DNA from: Pseudomonadota bacterium
GTDB lineage: Bacteria > Pseudomonadota > Alphaproteobacteria > Caulobacterales > Caulobacteraceae
Direction: 5' to 3'
Length of the DNA: 47,299 bases
NCBI GenBank assembly: GCA_019348195.1
Contig: JAHWJX010000014.1
Location: forward strand, 1 to 47,299
Shown here: piece by piece, positions 36,385 to 44,330 of the stretch
Position numbering within the stretch: the stretch's first letter is position 1
Layout of the letters: the number at the start of each line of letters is the position of its first letter
Made by a program: the position numbers and the translations under genes
Notes under the pieces: generated by a model
What the model saw: the letters and a program-made list of their open reading frames with translations, nothing else
Database searches by the model: none
What the model was told of the DNA's origin: nothing

Positions 36385-37521
36385 ATGACCAAGCCGATCG
36401 CCTTTATCGACCTCAAGGCCCAGGGCGCGCGCGTCCGGGACCGCATCGACGCGCGCTTCAAGGCCGTGCTCGACCACGGCGCCTATATCAACGGGCCGGA
36501 GGTGGCCGAGCTGGAGGCCGCACTCTGCGCCTTCACCGGCGCGTCGAAGTCGCTGGCCGTGGCCAACGGCACGGATGCGCTGATCATCCCCATGCTGGCC
36601 ATGGACCTGAAGCCTGGCGACGCGGTCTTCATTCCGGCCTTCACCTACAACGCCACCGCCAACGCCGTGCTCTTGGCCGGCGCCACCCCGGTCTTCGTTG
36701 ACGTTCGCGGCCGTGACTTCAACATGGACCCGGAGGATCTGGAGCGACGCATAGAGGAGACGGGGCGCGAAGGGCGGCTGAACCCGCGCCTGATCATCGC
36801 CGTGGACCTGTTCGGCATCCCCGCCGACTACGCCGCCATCTTTCCGATCGCGGAGAAGCACGGCCTGACCGTCATGGCCGACGCCGCCCAGTCCTTCGGC
36901 GCGCGGTGGCAGGGGCGCTGGGCGGGCGGTATCGCGCCGGTGACGGGCACCAGCTTCTTCCCGGCCAAAGCGCTCGGCGGCTACGGCGACGGCGGCGCCA
37001 TCTTCTTCCGCGACAACGACCTGTTCGAAGTCTGCGAGCAGATCCGCTGGCACGGCACCGACAGCGCCCGAAAGGAGAGCGTCCGGGTCGGGATGAACGG
37101 GCGCCTGGACAGCCTCCAATGCGCGGTGGTGCTGGAGAAGCTGGCCATCTTCGAAGACGAGCTCCGGCGCCGCCGGGCCGTCGCGGCCATCTACAACGAG
37201 CGCCTGCTGCCCCACGCCGACCCGCAGCAATTCGGCGACGGCGGCGAAAGCGGCTGGGGCCTCTACACCCTGGCCCTCGACAATCGTGACGCCGTCCAGG
37301 CCGCACTGAAGTCCGACGGCGTGCCCACGGCGATCTACTATCCCCAGCCCCTGCACCGGATGCGCGCCTTTCAAGCCTACGCCCCTGAGGGCGGCCTGCC
37401 CGAAGCTGAACGCCTCTCAGGCCGCGTGCTGTCGCTTCCCATGCACCCCTATCTGACCGACGATCAGGCCCACTTCGTTTGTGACCGTTTCATCGCCGCG
37501 GTGAGTTCCCCACCCGCCTAG
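36385..37521 (+). CDS. DegT/DnrJ/EryC1 aminotransferase, GnnB-like
   Basis: This 378-residue PLP-dependent sugar aminotransferase is GnnB-like. The PLP Lys is in SFFPAKALGGYGDGGAIF. Also seen are FIDLKAQGARVRDRI at the start, GPEVAELEAALCAFTG, NGTDALIIPM, PAFTYNATANAVLLAGATPVFVD, ADAAQSFGA (Asp that contacts PLP) and GMNGRLDSLQCAVVLEKL. The C-terminus has the usual AIYYPQPLH. It follows the GnnA-like gene by 9 nt and probably aminates the 3-keto sugar that enzyme makes. lpxA, whose acyltransferase would use the product, is not in the window. Confidence 0.88.
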   Translation: MTKPIAFIDLKAQGARVRDRIDARFKAVLDHGAYINGPEVAELEAALCAFTGASKSLAVANGTDALIIPMLAMDLKPGDAVFIPAFTYNATANAVLLAGATPVFVDVRGRDFNMDPEDLERRIEETGREGRLNPRLIIAVDLFGIPADYAAIFPIAEKHGLTVMADAAQSFGARWQGRWAGGIAPVTGTSFFPAKALGGYGDGGAIFFRDNDLFEVCEQIRWHGTDSARKESVRVGMNGRLDSLQCAVVLEKLAIFEDELRRRRAVAAIYNERLLPHADPQQFGDGGESGWGLYTLALDNRDAVQAALKSDGVPTAIYYPQPLHRMRAFQAYAPEGGLPEAERLSGRVLSLPMHPYLTDDQAHFVCDRFIAAVSSPPA

Positions 37522-37590
37522 CGGGGGGAGGGACCGCGAAGAGGGGAGGATGCAGTTGACACTCTCCCGCCCAAACCGCACCCACCGGCC

Positions 37591-38925
37591 ATGACCGTCA
37601 AAGTCCGTTTCGCCCCTTCCCCCACGGGCAAGCTCCACGTCGGCAATGTCCGTACCGCGCTGGCCAACTGGCTCTACGCCCGTGCGCACAACGGCCGATT
37701 CGTGCTGCGGATCGACGACACGGACCTGGAGCGCTCCACGGCGGAATACGAAGGAGGCATCCAGACCGACCTGACCTGGCTGGGCATGAGCTGGGACGAG
37801 AAAGGCAATCAGTCCGCCCGCTTTCCCATCTACCAGGAGGCCGTCGAGCGGCTAAAGGCGCAGGGCCGTCTTTATCCCGCCTATGAGACGGGCGAGGAGC
37901 TGGAGCGCCGCCGCCGCCTGGCGCTGGCTCAGCACAAGCCGCCGATCTACGACCGCGCCGCGCTCAGGCTCAGCAACGCCGAACGCAAGGCGCTGGAGGC
38001 GGACGGCCGCCGCCCGCACTGGCGCTTCAAGCTCGACGGCAAACGCGTCCATTGGAACGATCTGGTGCGCGGCCGTTCGGAGGTGGACACGGCGTCGATG
38101 TCCGACCCCGTGCTGATCCGGGAGGACGGCGCCTTTCTTTACACCCTGCCGTCGGTGGCCGACGACGTGGACATGGCGATCACCCACGTCATCCGGGGCG
38201 AGGACCACGTCACCAACACCGGCGCCCAGATAGAGGTGTTCGAGGCCCTGGGCGCCAAGCCCCCGCAGTTCGCCCACATGCCGCTCTTGGTCGGCGCCGA
38301 CGGGGAGGCCCTGTCCAAGCGGCTGGGTAGCCTGTCGATCGAACAGCTTCGGGAAGCCGGGTTCGAGCCCATGGCGGTGCTCAGCCACCTAGGCAAGATC
38401 GGCACCAGCGATGCGCTGGAGATCGCCTCCGACCTGGACGCGCTGGCGGTCACCTTCGACTTCGGCAAGATGGGCCGGGCGCCGGCCCGCTACGACAGCG
38501 CCGATCTGGAACGGCTCAACGCCGCCGCCCTGCACGCCATGCCCTACGCCGTGGCTCAGCCCCGGCTGGCCGAGCGCGGCGCGGACCTCGGAGAGGCCTT
38601 CTGGTTGGCCATCCGGGCCAATCTGACCCTGTTCGACGGCGTGGCGACCTGGGTGCGCGTGATCAGCGGCCCGGTGGACGTCATCCGCGAAGACCCCGAC
38701 TTCCTGCTGGAAGCGGCCCGCCATCTTCCGGAGCCGTTGGACGCGAGCAGCTGGTCCGCTTGGACCAACGCGATCAAGGCGACCACGGGCCGCAAGGGCA
38801 AGGCCTTGTTCCTGCCGCTGCGGCAGGCGCTCACCGGCCTGGACCACGGGCCGGAAATGGGGCCCCTGCTACCGCTCATCGGCCGAGAGGCGGCGCTGGC
38901 GCGGCTCGAAGGTCGGGCAGGCTAG
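37591..38925 (+). CDS. gltX: Glutamyl-tRNA synthetase
   Basis: This 444-residue class I synthetase charges tRNA-Glu. The HIGH-type motif is in FAPSPTGKLHVGNVRTALAN, with LRIDDTDLERS, the VIRGEDHVTNTGAQIE region, and the KMSKS equivalent GEALSKRLG. Alphaproteobacteria often carry two gltX genes; this shorter form could be either the tRNA-Glu or the tRNA-Gln (indirect route) enzyme, and I cannot tell which. The last base of its TAG (38925) is the first base of the GGAAC box of the next gene's EcfG promoter. Confidence 0.95.
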   Translation: MTVKVRFAPSPTGKLHVGNVRTALANWLYARAHNGRFVLRIDDTDLERSTAEYEGGIQTDLTWLGMSWDEKGNQSARFPIYQEAVERLKAQGRLYPAYETGEELERRRRLALAQHKPPIYDRAALRLSNAERKALEADGRRPHWRFKLDGKRVHWNDLVRGRSEVDTASMSDPVLIREDGAFLYTLPSVADDVDMAITHVIRGEDHVTNTGAQIEVFEALGAKPPQFAHMPLLVGADGEALSKRLGSLSIEQLREAGFEPMAVLSHLGKIGTSDALEIASDLDALAVTFDFGKMGRAPARYDSADLERLNAAALHAMPYAVAQPRLAERGADLGEAFWLAIRANLTLFDGVATWVRVISGPVDVIREDPDFLLEAARHLPEPLDASSWSAWTNAIKATTGRKGKALFLPLRQALTGLDHGPEMGPLLPLIGREAALARLEGRAG

Positions 38926-38950
38926 GAACAGGCAGGTCCGCCCGGCGGTT
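38925..38950 (+). promoter_or_regulatory. EcfG-type promoter of the YciE-like gene
   Basis: GGAAC (38925-38929), 17 nt, GGTT (38947-38950), the same form as the promoters at 4.5-4.9 kb. The -35 begins on the last base of the gltX stop codon. Predicted start near 38957, about 18 nt before ATG 38975. Confidence 0.65.
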
Positions 38951-38974
38951 GTGCTTCCGTCCGAGGAGATCACC

Positions 38975-39487
38975 ATGGCCGAGAACCCCACCCGCTCCAT
39001 CTTCATCACCGGCCTCAAGAACGCCCACGCCCTTGAGAAGGAGGCGCTTGGGATCATGAACCGCCAGATCGATCGGCTGGAGCAGTATCCGGAGATGGCC
39101 GACCGCCTGCGCCAGCACGTCGGCGAAACGGAGGAGCAGATCAAGCGCCTCGATTCCGTGCTCATGGAGATGGGCGAGAGCGCGTCGGCGTTCAAAGACG
39201 CCGTGTTGTCCATGGGCGGCAACATGGCTGCGCTGGGCCACGCCGCGGCCGGCGACGAAATCCTGAAGAACACCTACGCCAACCAGGCCTTCGAGAACTT
39301 CGAGATCGCCAGCTACCGGTCCCTCATCGTGATGGCTGAGGCGGGCTCGTTCACCAGCGCCCGGCCCCTGCTGGAGATGACGCTTCGCGAGGAGGAAGCC
39401 ATGGCCGCCTGGGTGGCCGAGAGCATCCCCACCGTCACCCGCCGCTTCCTGCAACTCAAGGAAGCCGGCGAACAGGCCAGCCACTGA
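38975..39487 (+). CDS. YciE/DUF892 ferritin-like stress protein
   Basis: This 170-residue cytosolic four-helix protein belongs to the DUF892 (YciE/YciF) ferritin-like family. The pattern begins IFITGLKNAHALEKEALGIM with early Glu ligands, then MADRLRQHVGETEEQIKRLD with His and Glu, and later helices with NFEIASYRSLIVMAE and TLREEEAMAAWVAE. It may bind a di-metal centre; in enterobacteria yciE/yciF are stress-induced RpoS genes near the KGG gene yciG. Here the KGG gene is 34 kb away, but both have GGAAC-N17-GGTT promoters, so EcfG seems to unite the pair. ATG 38975 follows GAGGAGAT. Confidence 0.88.
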   Translation: MAENPTRSIFITGLKNAHALEKEALGIMNRQIDRLEQYPEMADRLRQHVGETEEQIKRLDSVLMEMGESASAFKDAVLSMGGNMAALGHAAAGDEILKNTYANQAFENFEIASYRSLIVMAEAGSFTSARPLLEMTLREEEAMAAWVAESIPTVTRRFLQLKEAGEQASH

Positions 39488-39517
39488 CGCCACGGGGGCG
39501 GAGCTTCGGCTGCGCCC

Positions 39518-40081
39518 TCAACTCCTTCCGATCGGAACAGCCGCAGGCGTTCTGAGCGCCGGGAGAATGGCCTCGACGCGGTCCACCACCTGCCAGGTGT
39601 CGGGCACCCAGGCGGGGGTGAGCTTTTGCTCGACCGTGTGGCGCATCAGGGTGAAGAACGGCTCCCAGTAGCCCTTCGGGTTGAAGAAGACGATCGGCTT
39701 GCGGTGCAGGTCCAGCCGTCGCCAGGACAGCAGTTCGACGATCTCCTCCAGGGTGCCGACCCCGCCCGGCATGACCACGAAAGCGTCGCTCTCGTCGAAC
39801 AGCAGGATCTTGCGTTGGTGCATGTTCTGCACCACGACCGTCTCCACATCGTCATAGAGCACCTCGCGCGTGCGCAGGAACTCCGGCATCACGCCCAACA
39901 CCCTGCCGCCGGCAGCGTGGCAGGCCTTGGCTCCGGCGCCCATCAGCCCGATGCCGCCCCCGCCGTAAACCAGCCGGACCTTCTCGGCCGCCAGCGCGCG
40001 TCCGAACTCCGCGGCGGCCTGGATGAAGTCGGGATCGGCGGCGTTCGACGAGCCGCAGTAGACGCAAACGGACTTGATCAA
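39518..40081 (-). CDS. LOG family / TIGR00730 nucleotide phosphoribohydrolase
   Basis: This 187-residue Rossmann-fold protein of the LOG (lonely guy) family includes hydrolases that release the base from adenosine- or cytokinin-riboside monophosphates. Signatures are VCVYCGSSNAADPDF, LVYGGGGIGLMGAGAKA and the catalytic PGGVGTLEEIVELLSWRRL. It starts with TTG 40081 preceded by AGGA at 7 nt; no in-frame ATG fits. It diverges from the ABC exporter, with 125 nt between. The physiological role in bacteria is often purine salvage; plant-hormone activity should not be assumed. Confidence 0.93.
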   Translation of the reverse strand: MIKSVCVYCGSSNAADPDFIQAAAEFGRALAAEKVRLVYGGGGIGLMGAGAKACHAAGGRVLGVMPEFLRTREVLYDDVETVVVQNMHQRKILLFDESDAFVVMPGGVGTLEEIVELLSWRRLDLHRKPIVFFNPKGYWEPFFTLMRHTVEQKLTPAWVPDTWQVVDRVEAILPALRTPAAVPIGRS

Positions 40082-40206
40082 GGCGGTCCTGCCGGAATGG
40101 GACGAGCGGCGCTTGCGCTGCCGCCCGAGGAGGCTGATCTAAACACTCGTGTTCCGGTCAAGTTGCAATTTCCTCCGCCCCCTGGCGGGCCGGTGAGCCG
40201 CCGCTG

Positions 40207-42051
40207 GTGAGCTACGTCTCCGCCGTCCGCCGCCGGGGCGACGCCCTGGCCCGCCCCTCGGAGTCCGGCGCCAAGCCCTCAACCTGGGCGGCTCTGCGGG
40301 ACCTGGCGGCTCTGATCGTACGCTCGCGCGCGCCCCAGCTTCGGCTCCGGCTCGCCGCCGCCTTGGCGCTGACGGTCGCGGGCAAGGTCCTGGGCGTGCT
40401 GGCGCCCCTGCTGCTGGGCGCGGCAGTGAACCGGCTGGCCGCGGGCCAGGACGCCGCCGTCCAGGTCGGCTTCGCATTCGCGGGCTTCGCCGTGGGCTGG
40501 GCGCTGGTCCGCTTCCTGTCCTCGGTGGCGCCCCAGGCGCGCGACGCGCTGTTCACCGCCGTGTCCCAGGCCGCCCAGCGCCGCGCCGCGGTGGAGGCCT
40601 TCACCCACGCGCTCACCCTGAGCCTCGACTTCCACCAGACCAAGCGGACGGGCGCCCTGTCCCGCACCATCGAACGGGGCTCCCGCGCGGTGGACTTCCT
40701 CATGCGCATCCTGGTGTTCAACCTGGGCCCGACCGCCTTGGAGCTGGTCCTCGCGGCGGGCGTGCTGGCCGGGAAGTACGACTGGCGTTTCGCCGCCACC
40801 GCCGTCGTCACGGTGGTGGTCTACGGTTGGCTCACCTTCGCCATATCGGACTGGCGCATCGGCATACGGCGTGAGCTCAACGAAGCGGACCAGGAGGCCG
40901 TCGGCCGGGCGGTGGACGCGCTGATCAACTATGAGACGGTGAAGACCTTCGGGGCCGAGACCCGCGCCGCCGCCGACTACGACCGCGCGCTGGAGAGCTA
41001 TGGCCGGGCGTCCGTGCGCTCGAACAGCTCGCTGGCCCTGCTCAACGCCGTGCAGTCAGCCGTGATGAGCCTCGGTCTGGCGGTGATGGCCGTGCTGGCT
41101 GGCTATGAGGCCGCAGCCGGCCGGCTGGGCGTGGGGGACGTGACCGCGGCCGTGCTGATCCTTCTGTCCTTGTACGCGCCGCTGAACATCCTGGGCTTCG
41201 CCTACCGCGAGATCCGGCAGTCCTTCATAGACATGGAGGCGATGGTCGAGCTCGGGCGCCAGCAGGCGGACATCGCCGACGCCCCGGACGCCCGCGACCT
41301 GCCGGCCGGGGCAAGGCAGGGCGGCGATCTCGCGTTCGAAGGCGTGAGCTACCGCCACGGGGGCCGCAGCGAGGGCCTGGAGGCGATCAGCTTCCGCGCG
41401 GCGCCGGGAACCACCGTGGCTCTGGTGGGGCCCTCCGGGGCGGGCAAGTCCACCGTGGCGCGGCTGGCGCTGCGCTTGATCGACCCTCAGGTCGGACGCG
41501 TGCTGCTGGACGGCTCCGACCTGCGCGACATCCGGCAGGCCTCCTTGCGCCGCGAGACGGCGCTCGTTCCCCAAGACGTGGCCCTGTTCAATGACACGCT
41601 TTACGCCAACATCGCCTTTGGGGACCCACAGGCCACGCCCGAGCAGGTCCGCGCCGCCGCCGAAGCCGCGGAGCTGGGCGGCTTCATCGAGGCCCTGCCG
41701 GACGGGTTCGGGACCAAGGTGGGCGAACGCGGTCTCAAGCTCTCGGGCGGCGAGCGCCAGCGGGTCGGCATCGCCCGCGCGCTCCTGGCCGACCCGCGCC
41801 TGCTCGTGCTGGACGAGGCCACCAGCGCCCTCGACGGCCGGACCGAGGCGGCCATCCAGGAGACGCTGCGCAAGGCGCGCCAGGGCCGCACCACCCTGGT
41901 GGTGGCCCACCGCCTGTCCACGGTCGCCGACGCCGACGAAATCCTGGTGATCCGCGACGGGCGCATCGTCGAGCGGGGCCGGCACGAAGAGCTGCTCGCC
42001 CGGGAAGGCGATTACGCGGCGCTGTGGCGCAAGCAGATCGGAGAAGGCTGA
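40207..42051 (+). CDS. Atm1-type ABC exporter (permease-ATPase fusion)
   Basis: This 614-residue half-transporter has residues about 45-330 as a six-helix permease and about 350-610 as the ATPase. The Walker A is GPSGAGKST, Q-loop VPQDVALF, signature LSGGERQRV, Walker B LLVLDEATSALD and H-switch VVAHRL. The loop LDFHQTKRTGALSRTIERGSRAVDF and NYETVKTFGAE are typical of the Atm1/HMT1 group, which exports glutathione-based sulfur or metal conjugates. A glutathione link would fit the gor gene in this window. GTG 40207 is the start; the ribosome site is weak. It ends 3 nt from the convergent phosphatase gene. Confidence 0.92.
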   Translation: MSYVSAVRRRGDALARPSESGAKPSTWAALRDLAALIVRSRAPQLRLRLAAALALTVAGKVLGVLAPLLLGAAVNRLAAGQDAAVQVGFAFAGFAVGWALVRFLSSVAPQARDALFTAVSQAAQRRAAVEAFTHALTLSLDFHQTKRTGALSRTIERGSRAVDFLMRILVFNLGPTALELVLAAGVLAGKYDWRFAATAVVTVVVYGWLTFAISDWRIGIRRELNEADQEAVGRAVDALINYETVKTFGAETRAAADYDRALESYGRASVRSNSSLALLNAVQSAVMSLGLAVMAVLAGYEAAAGRLGVGDVTAAVLILLSLYAPLNILGFAYREIRQSFIDMEAMVELGRQQADIADAPDARDLPAGARQGGDLAFEGVSYRHGGRSEGLEAISFRAAPGTTVALVGPSGAGKSTVARLALRLIDPQVGRVLLDGSDLRDIRQASLRRETALVPQDVALFNDTLYANIAFGDPQATPEQVRAAAEAAELGGFIEALPDGFGTKVGERGLKLSGGERQRVGIARALLADPRLLVLDEATSALDGRTEAAIQETLRKARQGRTTLVVAHRLSTVADADEILVIRDGRIVERGRHEELLAREGDYAALWRKQIGEG

Positions 42052-42054
42052 GGC

Positions 42055-42759
42055 TCAGAACTCCTGCGCCGGACCTCCGCATCTGAGCAGGCGGACGGGA
42101 CCTCCCGCCGCCCCGCGGTCGAACACGCCCACGGTGAGCACGCCCGTCATGAAGGCGCCCGTGTCCAGGTTGGTTCGGTGCGGTAGCAGTTCGGGCTCGC
42201 GGGGGTCCGGCTTGCCGGCCCAGAACGGCGTGTGGCCGTGGACCACGTGGGCGGGCAGCTCTTGGGGGCCCGCGCGCAGGAACCGCTCGCGGATCCACAG
42301 GCAGGCTTCTTCGTCCTGGCGCTCGAGGGCGACGCCCGGCATGAGGCCGGCGTGGACATAGACGCGGTGCGCGTCCCGATGCGTCAAGGGCAGGGCCGCC
42401 ATCCAGTCCAGGTGCTCCGGCGTGACCGTCCCGCCATAGGACGCCAGGGTCGCGTCTCCGCCGTTGCCGATCCACCAGCTCACCGGCGCGGCGCCTCGGA
42501 GCGCGTCCACCATCATCTGCTCGTGATTGCCCTTGAGGCAGGTGGCCGCGCCGACCGCCTGGGCCCGCATGACGAACTCGACGACCCCGCAACTGTCCGG
42601 ACCCCGGTCCACATAGTCGCCCAGGAACACCACGGAATGGGGCTCTCCCCCGGCGTCGGCCCCGATGGCGTCCCAGGCGAGCTCCAGCAGGTCCAGCCGG
42701 CCATGGACGTCGCCCACGGCGTAGATGGGACCGGAAAGGTTCGCTTCGTCCGAGTTCAT
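42055..42759 (-). CDS. Metallophosphoesterase, serine/threonine phosphatase-like
   Basis: This 234-residue phosphatase has all PPP-family metal motifs: YAVGDVHGRLDLL, FLGDYVDRGPDS, LKGNHEQMM and VVHGHTPF. The size suits bacterial PrpA/PrpE- or ApaH-like enzymes. Protein phosphatase and dinucleoside tetraphosphate hydrolase activity both occur in this group and cannot be separated by eye. The C-terminus has NLDTGAFMTGVLTVGVFD, usual for the group. ATG 42759; weak ribosome site. It stands alone. Confidence 0.92.
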   Translation of the reverse strand: MNSDEANLSGPIYAVGDVHGRLDLLELAWDAIGADAGGEPHSVVFLGDYVDRGPDSCGVVEFVMRAQAVGAATCLKGNHEQMMVDALRGAAPVSWWIGNGGDATLASYGGTVTPEHLDWMAALPLTHRDAHRVYVHAGLMPGVALERQDEEACLWIRERFLRAGPQELPAHVVHGHTPFWAGKPDPREPELLPHRTNLDTGAFMTGVLTVGVFDRGAAGGPVRLLRCGGPAQEF

Positions 42760-42938
42760 TCGGCAGAGCTAATCGGGCAGCGCTCGCGGGTCCGCCGGGG
42801 AGCCGACCCGGCCTCCCACACGGGTGGGCGGCCACCTGCAACGCGCGCAAACGTCCACGGCTGCAAACGGCGGCTGCAAAGCAGGAGGGGCGGGGACTCG
42901 GCCCTGAACTCGCCCCGTTCCGCGAGTTCGGGGCGACG

Positions 42939-43013
42939 TGGCTCCGCAGGTAGGATTCGAACCTACGACCAGCCGATTAACAGTCGGCTGCTCTACCACT
43001 GAGCTACTGCGGA
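42939..43013 (-). tRNA. tRNA-Asn (anticodon GTT)
   Basis: A complete cloverleaf on the - strand. The acceptor TCCGCAG pairs with CTGCGGA, followed by G and an encoded CCA. The D-arm has AGCTCAGTGGTAGAGC, the anticodon loop is TGTTAAT between CCGAC-type stems, and the T-arm is GTAGG-TTCGAAT-CCTAC. Confidence 0.96.
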
Positions 43014-43080
43014 ACAGCACGTCGCCCGAGGCGCGCTCTTAGCCCTCGCGTCTTCGCCGCGCAAGTTCGCCCATCCGGAC

Positions 43081-43114
43081 AAAAAAGAGCCCGGCGCGAA
43101 CACCGCGCCGGGCT
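43081..43114 (-). terminator. Rho-independent terminator
   Basis: A perfect 11-bp stem (43088-43098 with 43104-43114) around a 5-nt loop, followed on the - strand by C and six T's (43086-43081). It faces transcripts from the glycosyltransferase gene and shields tRNA-Asn from read-through. It is the only classical T-run terminator I found in the window. Confidence 0.9.
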
Positions 43115-43247
43115 TGTGCAAGTCGGTGATGGGGTGCCTTCGAAAAGACGTCCCGAACCTGCCTGCCTATGGTTAAGAAGGGCTTACCGCGGCCAGCCGC
43201 CCCGGGGCGCAAGCGACAAGCGCTCCGATCCGCGTCGGTCGGGCCTG

Positions 43248-44183
43248 CTAACGCACGGGTCCGCTCCTTAGCCTTTCCAGGATCCGTTCGCGCAGGCCGG
43301 GATCGGTGACCACCCGGACCTTGTCCCTGGTTTCGGGCGCCTCCACCGGCTGCGGCGTCGGCGGCTCCTGAACCAGACCACGATAGGCCGCCACCGGCAT
43401 GCGATCGGCGAGCTCAAGGAGAACCTCGTCGTAGTCCGCGCCGGACAGGTCGCGTTCCACGTGGGTCCACATGGTGCGGAAAGCGTGCTCGTTGCTGGCG
43501 TTGGAGCCGTGCTGGACGTGCAGGTAAAGTCGCGGTTGCTCAAGGACGACGATGCGAGCCGCTCCCGCCAGGCGATCGCCGACCGCAACATCTTCGCCGA
43601 CGCTCATGGCCGGATAGCCCGGCAAGGCGGCTTTGGCGCAGACCATGGTGTTCTCCCACCGGCCGAACCTGGCCACACCGAGGAGACGTCGCCGGGGCGC
43701 CCAGACGATCGCCTTCCCCAGAAAGGAGGCGACCGCGCCAGCGTGTCGGAGAGCCTGGTACTGCAACTCCAGGCGGAGCGGGTCGGAGAGATCGTCGTCA
43801 TCCCAGGTGGCCACATATGCGCCCGAGGCCGCCGACACGGCTATGTTGCGCATCTCGCCCAGGACGCGATCTCCCTGGGGCTCATGAACCAGGTTCAAGC
43901 GCAGCCCGCGCGCCCGATAAGCCGCCACGGTGGCGGCCAGATCGTCCCGGCTCTTTCCGGGCTCGCCGCCGTCCACGATGACGAGTTCCCGATTTTGGTG
44001 GGTCTGCCGGGCGAAGCACTCGACGGCCAAGGCCGCCTGCCGTGGGCGGTTCCGCGTCACCATCAGGCAGGAGATCAGCGGCGAGCTATCGGGCTCGACC
44101 GTGGACGGCGGCCCGGCGCGCACCGTCCGATCGTAGATGACGGCTCCGATCCGGTCCTGAAGTCCTGGCAGCGCTACGGGCAT
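43248..44183 (-). CDS. Family 2 glycosyltransferase
   Basis: This 311-residue GT-A fold transferase has LISCLMVTRNRP at the first strand, the nucleotide-binding LVIVDGGEPG and the metal motif YVATWDDDDLSDP. A second conserved block has GRWENTMVCAKAA and the late YLHVQHGSNASN. The C-terminal 60 residues are variable. There is no signal peptide or membrane helix, so it is cytosolic. ATG 44183 is chosen; the frame is open to a TTG at 44240 without a ribosome site. It diverges from the RTX protein gene. The sugar and acceptor are unknown. Confidence 0.85.
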   Translation of the reverse strand: MPVALPGLQDRIGAVIYDRTVRAGPPSTVEPDSSPLISCLMVTRNRPRQAALAVECFARQTHQNRELVIVDGGEPGKSRDDLAATVAAYRARGLRLNLVHEPQGDRVLGEMRNIAVSAASGAYVATWDDDDLSDPLRLELQYQALRHAGAVASFLGKAIVWAPRRRLLGVARFGRWENTMVCAKAALPGYPAMSVGEDVAVGDRLAGAARIVVLEQPRLYLHVQHGSNASNEHAFRTMWTHVERDLSGADYDEVLLELADRMPVAAYRGLVQEPPTPQPVEAPETRDKVRVVTDPGLRERILERLRSGPVR

Positions 44184-44330
44184 GCCTCGGTTGTGCCTCT
44201 GGATGCGCCGGCTGACAACACAAACGGCCTTCGGGCGCAATCTGAGCTTGTCTAGGCCAAACAGTCATGCTTGGCTTGCAGGAGGGCATGCCAGCCTCAC
44301 AAATGCACCAGTCTTTCTCGGGATAGCGCC

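Noticed and set aside
40151-40155. GGAAC on the - strand between the LOG and ABC exporter genes.
   Set aside because: No C/GGTT at 16-17 nt; treated as chance.
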